NCBI GenBank assembly: GCA_020861125.1
Contig: JAJBSZ010000314.1
Coordinates: 1 to 7,733 of the forward strand
Origin: Planctomycetota bacterium
Lineage (GTDB): Bacteria; Planctomycetota; SZUA-567
Length of the DNA: 7,733 bases
Direction: 5' to 3'
The notes below the pieces were generated by a model, which ran no database searches, was not told the DNA's origin, and saw nothing but the letters and a program-made list of their open reading frames with translations. Positions 6,870 through 7,733 of this stretch are shown here, piece by piece. The first letter of the stretch is position 1, and every line of letters begins with the position of its first letter. Both the position numbers and the translations under genes were made by a program.

Positions 6870-6898
6870 TTAACCTAGAAATCCGGCTCTGTTATGTT
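6870..6898 (+). promoter_or_regulatory. weak promoter candidate for the response regulator gene
   Basis: TTAACC (6870-6875) and TATGTT (6893-6898) each match four of six consensus bases at the ideal 17-base spacing, in an AT-richer patch of GC-rich DNA. TTAAC (6870-6874) and GTTAA (6896-6900) also form an inverted repeat bracketing the site. The support is modest, and read-through from the pilC promoter is equally possible. Confidence 0.3.
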
Positions 6899-6917
6899 AA
6901 GGCAAGGAACCAAGCGT

Positions 6918-7733
6918 ATGGACAGCGGCGGCACGATTCTTTTCGTCGACGACGACGCCAGTTTGCGCACGGTGGTTTCCATCGCCCTGGCCAAGGACGG
7001 CCACACGGTGGCCACCGCCGCCAGCGGCGAGGAGGCGCTGGAGCGGTCGGCGGCCCAGACGTATGATCTGGTGATCCAGGACGTGCGGATGCCGGGGATG
7101 AACGGTCTGGAGCTCCTGCAGCGCCTCACCGTCCTCACTCCGGACGTGCCGGTGGTGGTGATGACCGCCTATTCCACCTGGGACGTGGCGGTGGAGGCCA
7201 TGCGGCTGGGCGCTTTCGACTATATCAAGAAACCGTTCGACAATGCCGAACTGCGGGTGCTTGCCCGCCGCGCCATCTTCTACGGCCGGACGGCCCGGGC
7301 CGGCAACGAAGCCAACCGGGTGCGCATGATTGGCGCCAGCGCCGGGATCAAAGAGATCCAGGAGGTGGTGCGGCGCGTGGCCCGGAACGATTCCACCGTG
7401 CTGGTGGAAGGGGAAAGCGGCACCGGCAAGGAGCTGGTGGCCGCCATGCTCCATTCCCAGTCCCACCGCCGCGACGGCCCCTACATCGCCGTGAACTGCG
7501 GCGGGTTTTCCGAGACCCTGCTGGAGAGCGAACTCTTCGGCCACGTCCGCGGGGCATTCACCGGCGCCGTCTCCGACAAGAAGGGGCTGCTGGAACTGGC
7601 TGACGGCGGCACCTTCTTCCTCGATGAGATCGGCGAGACCACCCTCTCCACCCAGGTGCGGCTGCTTCGGGTCCTGGAGACCAAGTCCTTTCTGCCGGTC
7701 GGCGGCGAAGAGCCCCGGTCCACGGATGTGCGG
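6918..7733 (+). CDS. pilR: PilR-like sigma-54-dependent response regulator (partial, 3' end outside window)
   Basis: Cytoplasmic NtrC-family activator; 272 codons are present and the frame is open to the window end. The receiver domain (about 5-120) has the acidic pocket D11-D13, phospho-acceptor D55 in [11 protein letters not shown]83 in VVMTAY and K105 in YIKKPF. The AAA+ domain follows: Walker A GESGTGKE (165-172), the sigma-54 contact loop GAFTGA (212-217) and Walker B FFLDEIGE with D236 and E237. The rest of the AAA+ domain, including the arginine finger region, and the C-terminal HTH are missing only because the window ends. The ATG at 6918 has AAGGA (6904-6908) nine bases upstream. Placement after a PilS-like kinase makes PilR the natural call, with activation of a sigma-54 pilin promoter as the inferred job. 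A general NtrC/AtoC-type regulator is the alternative, since the DNA-binding part cannot be seen. Confidence 0.88.
   Translation, partial: MDSGGTILFVDDDASLRTVVSIALAKDGHTVATAASGEEALERSAAQTYDLVIQDVRMPGMNGLELLQRLTVLTPDVPVVVMTAYSTWDVAVEAMRLGAFDYIKKPFDNAELRVLARRAIFYGRTARAGNEANRVRMIGASAGIKEIQEVVRRVARNDSTVLVEGESGTGKELVAAMLHSQSHRRDGPYIAVNCGGFSETLLESELFGHVRGAFTGAVSDKKGLLELADGGTFFLDEIGETTLSTQVRLLRVLETKSFLPVGGEEPRSTDVR

Noticed and set aside
1..7733. Mobile element, CRISPR array, toxin-antitoxin or defence system
   Set aside because: No transposase, integrase, regularly spaced repeats or small gene pair was seen; the genes form an ordinary co-directional chromosomal cluster.

Overview
The window is GC-rich, has strong G/C third-position codon bias, and carries tightly packed genes all on the + strand. 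Its core is a type IV pilus block in the order pilT, pilC, pilS-like sensor kinase, pilR-like regulator. Known pilB-pilT-pilC-pilS-pilR-pilA loci of Geobacter and Myxococcus share that order, so a bacterium of the former Deltaproteobacteria (Desulfobacterota/Myxococcota) is the most natural guess. This is inferred from gene order and family resemblance only.

Layout: 1-261 holds no confident gene; frame 2 is open to a stop at 176-178 and may be the 3' end of an upstream gene. 262-2610 encodes a glycogen/starch synthase (GlgA, GT5) with an unusual ~293-residue N-terminal extension. The extension has a basic start, a long Glu/Arg/Ala helix and a Pro/Ala-rich linker. The join between extension and enzyme is an ATG with a good Shine-Dalgarno sequence (1131-1143), so a normal-length enzyme could also be made. 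31-37 bases later comes pilT (retraction ATPase). After a 122-base gap with a near-consensus sigma-70 promoter (TTGACA-N16-TACAAT) comes pilC (inner-membrane platform), which overlaps by 4 bases a six-helix membrane sensor histidine kinase with a PAS-like region (PilS type). An 87-base gap with a GC-rich stem-loop and a weak promoter candidate precedes a sigma-54-dependent response regulator (PilR/NtrC type) that runs off the window end.

How the parts fit: PilT and PilC are the retraction motor and its membrane platform. The kinase and regulator are expected to phosphorelay and activate a sigma-54 promoter, classically that of the major pilin gene, which would lie downstream and outside the window. 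The odd member is glgA, which occupies the place where pilB, the extension ATPase gene, usually sits. The window contains no mobile element, CRISPR array, tRNA or rRNA that I can see. The most unusual content is the extended GlgA with its internal start, its linkage to the pilus genes, and the palindrome-rich promoter inside the pilus cluster.
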